From: Bacillota bacterium
GTDB lineage: Bacteria > Bacillota > Clostridia > Christensenellales > CAG-138
Direction of reading: 5' to 3'
DNA length: 18,805 nucleotides
Assembly: GCA_023426265.1 (NCBI GenBank)
Contig: JAFABA010000233.1
Span: 1 to 18,805, forward strand
Shown piece after piece: positions 15,755 to 18,805 of this stretch. Under the pieces are notes generated by a model, which did not search any database, was not told the DNA's origin, and saw nothing but the letters and a program-made list of their open reading frames with translations. A program made the position numbers and the translations under genes. Each line of letters opens with the position of its first letter. The first letter of the stretch is position 1.

Positions 15755-17809
15755 GTGAGCAAGGAAAAGAAAACAAAGTTCATGACCGGGGACATCCTGA
15801 AGTCTTCCATTCTTGGTGCGTTTAAAAAATTAAATCCCCGGTACATGGCGAAAAACCCCGTCATGTTCGTGGTGGAAATCGGGTTCGTGGTGACGCTTCT
15901 GCTCTGCTTCCTGCCGAACCTTTTCGGGGACGAGGGAAGCAACCTGCGGTTGTATAACGCGATCGTATCGGCCATCCTTTTGATCACGGTGCTCTTTGCC
16001 AACTTCGCGGAGGCGGTCGCCGAGGGCCGGGGCAAGGCGCAGGCGGAAAGCCTGAAAAAAACGCAAAAGGATATGCAGGCCCGCATCCTGAGTGAAGACG
16101 GCAGGGAAACCGTCATGAGCGCCAGCATGCTGAAAAAGGGCGACGTGGTGCTGGTCAAGGCCGGAGAACTGATCCCTAACGACGGCGAGGTGATCGAAGG
16201 CGTCGCATCGGTGGACGAGTCCGCAATCACCGGCGAGTCCGCACCCGTATTGAAGGAAAGCGGGGGCGATTTCGCGTCGGTCACCGGCGGAACGACTGTG
16301 GTCAGCGACTGGCTGAAAATACGGATCACCTCCAATCCGGGCGAATCCTTTCTCGATAAAATGATCTCTCTGGTGGAAGGCGCCTCCCGCAAGAAGACCC
16401 CGAACGAGATCGCGCTCAATACGCTGCTCGTCAGCCTGACGATCATCTTCCTGATCGTCATCGTCAGCCTCTATCCCATTGCGGGATACAGCAGGGTCCG
16501 CCTGCAGATTTCCACGCTGATCGCCCTGATGGTATGCCTGATTCCCACGACCATCGGCGGGCTGCTGTCCGCCATAGGCATCGCCGGCATGGACCGCGTG
16601 ACGCGCTTTAACGTCATTGCCATGTCCGGCAAAGCCGTAGAGGTCTGCGGCGATGTGGACACCATGATACTCGATAAAACCGGCACCATCACTTACGGCA
16701 ACCGCATGGCGGCAAAATTTATCGCCGTGGGCAATGCAAGCGAGAAGGAACTGATGGATTATGCCGTCATCAGTTCGCTAAAGGATGATACCCCCGAAGG
16801 GAAATCGGTGGTTGCGCTTGGCGAGCGCCTGAGCGGCAGGCGTCAGGATGCAATTTCCGGCATGGAGTTCCTGGAGTTTACCGCGCAGACCCGCATGAGC
16901 GGCGTCAATCTTCCGGACGGTACAAGGATCCGCAAAGGCGCTTCGGACTCTATCCAGAAATATGTGCAGGAACTGGGAGGCTCCATTCCCAGGGACCTGG
17001 AACCCCGGGTCAACGAGGTCGCCAAGCTGGGCGGTACGCCGCTGGTGGTCTGCGCCGGAGACCGGATTTTAGGGGTCATCTATTTGAAGGACACGATCAA
17101 GGAGGGACTGGTCCAGCGTTTCGCAAGGCTGCGCGCCATTGGAATCAAGACCATCATGTGCACCGGCGATAACCCGCTGACTGCGGCGACCATAGCGCAG
17201 GAGGCCGGCGTAGACGCCTTCATTGCAGAGTGCAAGCCGGAAGATAAGATCCGGGCGATCAAAGCCGAGCAGGCCGAAGGAAAGATTGTGGCCATGACAG
17301 GCGACGGCACCAACGACGCCCCCGCCCTGGCGCAGGCGAACGTGGGGATTGCAATGAACAGCGGCACCTCGGACGCCAAGGAAGCTGCAAACATGGTGGA
17401 TCTGGATTCGGACCCGACCAAGATTCTGGATGTGGTTGAAATCGGCAAGCAGCTTTTGATCACGCGCGGGTCGCTTACGACGTTCAGCATCGCAAACGAC
17501 GTCGCCAAGTATTTTGCGATCATCCCCGCGATGTTCATGGCGGTCATTCCGCAAATGCGGATGCTGAACATCATGGCGTTGTCCACGCCCTACAGCGCGA
17601 TACTCTCTGCCTTGATTTTCAACGCCATCATCATCCCGCTGCTGATCCCCCTCGCCATGCGGGGCGTTAAGTACAGGCCGATGCGCGCGGAAAGGATGCT
17701 GTCCCGCAACATGCTGATTTACGGCTTGGGCGGCGTAATCGCCCCCTTCATGGGTATCAAGCTGATCGATCTCGTAATCGCGCCGTTGCTGACGCTTTGG
17801 GGGATGTAA
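15755..17809 (+). CDS. kdpB: K+-transporting P-type ATPase catalytic subunit B
   Basis: A 684-aa P-type ATPase that energises K+ uptake. Motifs: TGES (159-162) in the actuator domain, phosphorylated Asp307 in MILDKTGTITYG, KGA in the nucleotide-binding domain (RIRKGAS, from 391), TGDNPLTA and TGDGTNDAP (515-523). Membrane helices flank these (about 38-55, 65-85, 222-240, 253-275 and three after 580). Ser162, whose phosphorylation switches off the E. coli pump at high K+, is conserved at the same number, as is Asp307. Start is GTG at 15755 with GAGGAGGGA well placed. Unusually, a further gene separates it from kdpC. Confidence 0.97.
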   Translation: MSKEKKTKFMTGDILKSSILGAFKKLNPRYMAKNPVMFVVEIGFVVTLLLCFLPNLFGDEGSNLRLYNAIVSAILLITVLFANFAEAVAEGRGKAQAESLKKTQKDMQARILSEDGRETVMSASMLKKGDVVLVKAGELIPNDGEVIEGVASVDESAITGESAPVLKESGGDFASVTGGTTVVSDWLKIRITSNPGESFLDKMISLVEGASRKKTPNEIALNTLLVSLTIIFLIVIVSLYPIAGYSRVRLQISTLIALMVCLIPTTIGGLLSAIGIAGMDRVTRFNVIAMSGKAVEVCGDVDTMILDKTGTITYGNRMAAKFIAVGNASEKELMDYAVISSLKDDTPEGKSVVALGERLSGRRQDAISGMEFLEFTAQTRMSGVNLPDGTRIRKGASDSIQKYVQELGGSIPRDLEPRVNEVAKLGGTPLVVCAGDRILGVIYLKDTIKEGLVQRFARLRAIGIKTIMCTGDNPLTAATIAQEAGVDAFIAECKPEDKIRAIKAEQAEGKIVAMTGDGTNDAPALAQANVGIAMNSGTSDAKEAANMVDLDSDPTKILDVVEIGKQLLITRGSLTTFSIANDVAKYFAIIPAMFMAVIPQMRMLNIMALSTPYSAILSALIFNAIIIPLLIPLAMRGVKYRPMRAERMLSRNMLIYGLGGVIAPFMGIKLIDLVIAPLLTLWGM

Positions 17810-17846
17810 CAGAAAACTTTCGGGGATATGGAAAGAAGGACGTTTT

Positions 17847-18188
17847 ATGGATGGTTTTTGGGAAGGTATCGGCATTTTGGCAGTCTTCTTCGTGATCGTT
17901 TATAGCTACAAGAAGATACTGGAGCACTACGATCTGAAGCGATTGAGTTTCTACGTGGATAAGAAGGTATATCAGGCGGCAGACGCGTTTGCCCATGGCG
18001 CATCCTCCAAGGATGTCGCAGCCATTCTGGCGGGTTGCCTTGGTTTTAACGAGAGGGATGCGGAGGAAATCCTGTCGCGGTCGATCTCTCGCAGAAGGGA
18101 CAGGGACGGAGGCTACAAGGCGTTTATCAGGTCCGTGAATACGGTCCTGGGCATGGACGTTTACAACGTGCGATACCGCACACACTAA
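17847..18188 (+). CDS. Unrecognised 113-aa membrane-anchored protein inserted between kdpB and kdpC
   Basis: I do not recognise this family. The N-terminus has one hydrophobic helix (about residues 5-20, IGILAVFFVIVYSYKK) with positive charges after it, so the rest is probably cytoplasmic. The soluble part looks mostly helical: EHYDLKRLSFYVDKKVYQAA, then SSKDVAAILAGCLGFNERDAEEIL, which could be a small UBA- or HTH-like helical bundle, a basic patch (SRRRDRDGG) and a C-terminal YKAFIRSVNTVLGMDVYNVR. GAAGGA at 17835-17840, 6 nt before ATG, is a good ribosome binding site. It lies 37 nt after kdpB on the same strand and before the kdpC hairpins, so it is part of the kdp transcript. Its role is probably linked to Kdp assembly or regulation, by position only. 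Other Clostridia (C. acetobutylicum kdpX, kdpY) also carry extra genes in kdp operons, but I cannot show homology. Confidence 0.8.
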   Translation: MDGFWEGIGILAVFFVIVYSYKKILEHYDLKRLSFYVDKKVYQAADAFAHGASSKDVAAILAGCLGFNERDAEEILSRSISRRRDRDGGYKAFIRSVNTVLGMDVYNVRYRTH

Positions 18189-18190
18189 CC

Positions 18191-18261
18191 GGCGGAGCCC
18201 CTTGGGGTACCCGGGCGCTGGCCCGTCATGATCCTAACTGCCTTCAGGCAAAAGTAGGAGG
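18191..18261 (+). promoter_or_regulatory. Hairpin-rich leader of kdpC covering its ribosome binding site
   Basis: Three adjacent stem-loops fill the gap. First, GCCC/GGGT around a CTTG loop (18197-18208) with an outer GG/CC pair. Second, CGGGC-GCTG-GCCCG (18212-18225), perfect. Third, TGCC-TTCA-GGCA (18239-18250) extended by TCCTA (18232-18236) with TAGGA (18255-18259). The last pairing covers part of the AGGAGG ribosome binding site (18256-18261). There is no T-run, so it is not a terminator. A role in slowing kdpC translation, or in mRNA processing between kdpB and kdpC, is inferred. Confidence 0.45.
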
Positions 18262-18267
18262 TTTGAT

Positions 18268-18291
18268 ATGCGTACGTTTTTAAAGGAATGA
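18268..18291 (+). other. 7-codon ORF with strong RBS overlapping the kdpC start; possible -1 frameshift leader
   Basis: ATG at 18268 is 6 nt after AGGAGG (18256-18261) and encodes MRTFLKE, stopping at TGA 18289-18291. That stop overlaps the kdpC ATG (ATGA, 18288-18291). The codons TTA AAG preceded by T form the heptamer T TTA AAG (18279-18285), the X XXY YYZ pattern of -1 slippery sites. A -1 slip there continues as GGA ATG AAG AAG, giving an MRTFLKG extension fused to KdpC. Alternatives are simple stop-start translational coupling, or a lost base in the T run (18277-18281) by mutation or sequencing error, since one extra base would also join the frames. Confidence 0.55.
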
Positions 18292-18805
18292 AGAAGCCAC
18301 TTTTCATAACGGTGGCTTTGCTCGTGATTTGCGGGTTGGGGTACCCGCTGCTGCTCACGGGGATCAGCCAGCTGATATTCCCCAGCCAGGCGAACGGCAG
18401 CATCGTCACAATGGATGGCCAAGCTGTCGGCTCGGAGTTGGTCGGGCAGGATTTTACGGACCCGCGGTTTATGAAAAGCCGTCCTTCCGCCGTAAATTAC
18501 AATGTATACACGCAGGAGGACAAGGACAGCGGCGCGTATACCGGCGTCGGCTCAGGCTCCAAAAATTATGGGCCGACCAATCCGGATCTGGTCAAACGCG
18601 TGGAGGCGGATATCGCGGAGTTCCTCTTAGCAAATCCGTCCGTCACGAAGGAGGATATTCCCACGGACCTGCTGACGGCGTCGGGCTCCGGCCTTGACCC
18701 GCACATCAGCCCGGAATCGGCAGCCATCCAGATACCGGCTCTGGTTGAGCAGACCGGTTTGGCGCAGGAAACGCTGGAGAGCATCGTCAAAGAGAATACG
18801 GAGGG
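18288..18805 (+). CDS. kdpC: K+-transporting ATPase subunit C, 3' end outside window
   Basis: 172 residues are visible and the frame is open at the right edge; the family is about 190-200 aa. N-terminal membrane helix (PLFITVALLVICGLGYPLL), then the conserved motifs FPSQANGSIV, GSELVGQDFTDPRFMKSRPSAV (from about residue 45), GSGSKNYGPTNPDLVKRV, TASGSGLDPHISPESAAIQIPAL. These match KdpC, the single-pass subunit that helps ATP binding by KdpB. ATG at 18288 has no usable ribosome binding site of its own (AAAGGA abuts it). The strong AGGAGG belongs to an ATG 20 nt upstream in another frame, so translation must be coupled, frameshifted, or the frame is broken. An N-terminus beginning MRTFLKG would suit Firmicutes KdpC well. 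Confidence 0.88.
   Translation, partial: MKKPLFITVALLVICGLGYPLLLTGISQLIFPSQANGSIVTMDGQAVGSELVGQDFTDPRFMKSRPSAVNYNVYTQEDKDSGAYTGVGSGSKNYGPTNPDLVKRVEADIAEFLLANPSVTKEDIPTDLLTASGSGLDPHISPESAAIQIPALVEQTGLAQETLESIVKENTE

Noticed and set aside
17069..17875. Minus-strand open frame of 268 codons opposite kdpB
   Set aside because: It is opposite strongly conserved P-type ATPase motifs, lacks a recognisable domain and has an unusual Arg/His-rich composition.

Overview
The window looks like a chromosomal piece of a low-to-mid GC Gram-positive anaerobe, most likely class Clostridia. The signs are strong AGGAGG-type ribosome binding sites on nearly every gene, frequent GTG/TTG starts, tightly packed operons, a lipoprotein-type sugar-binding protein, and KdpF/KdpD sequences of Firmicutes type. 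This assignment is inference from style and protein family, not from a marker gene. I found no rRNA, tRNA, CRISPR array, insertion sequence or phage gene.

Layout. (1) Positions 1-1932: the end of a multi-pass GT-C/GT39-like membrane glycosyltransferase, then wecB (UDP-GlcNAc 2-epimerase), closed by a bidirectional hairpin terminator. This is a cell-surface polysaccharide neighbourhood. (2) Positions 1949-10038: a sugar-acid catabolic locus. A divergent IclR-family regulator (KdgR-like) faces an operon of kdgA (KDPG aldolase), kdgK (KDG kinase), an RbsC/RbsA/RbsB-type ABC importer (permease, double ATPase, lipoprotein binder), an IolS-like aldo/keto reductase and a small VOC-fold protein. The divergent intergenic region holds a good promoter on each strand and a perfect 7-3-7 palindrome just downstream of the kdgA promoter, the probable operator. 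The kinase and aldolase would turn 2-keto-3-deoxygluconate into pyruvate and glyceraldehyde 3-phosphate. The steps from the imported substrate to KDG are not obvious from the window and may involve the two unassigned enzymes. (3) Positions 10072-18805: a high-affinity K+ uptake (Kdp) locus. kdpD and kdpE (overlapping, minus strand) are divergent from a plus-strand operon of a 30-aa membrane peptide, kdpF (25 aa), kdpA, kdpB, a 113-aa unrecognised membrane-anchored protein, and kdpC (runs off the window).

The Kdp part is the most unusual. Between kdpB and kdpC lie the unrecognised 113-aa gene and a hairpin-rich 80-nt spacer that can pair with the ribosome binding site used for kdpC. That site does not serve the kdpC reading frame directly: it drives a 7-codon ORF (MRTFLKE-stop) whose TGA overlaps the kdpC ATG (ATGA). 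The short ORF contains a T TTA AAG heptamer from which a -1 shift would fuse it in frame to KdpC. Upstream of the operon, a roughly 230-nt leader contains two nested long-range pairings ending next to the first ribosome binding site, as a regulatory RNA might; I could not match it to a known riboswitch consensus.
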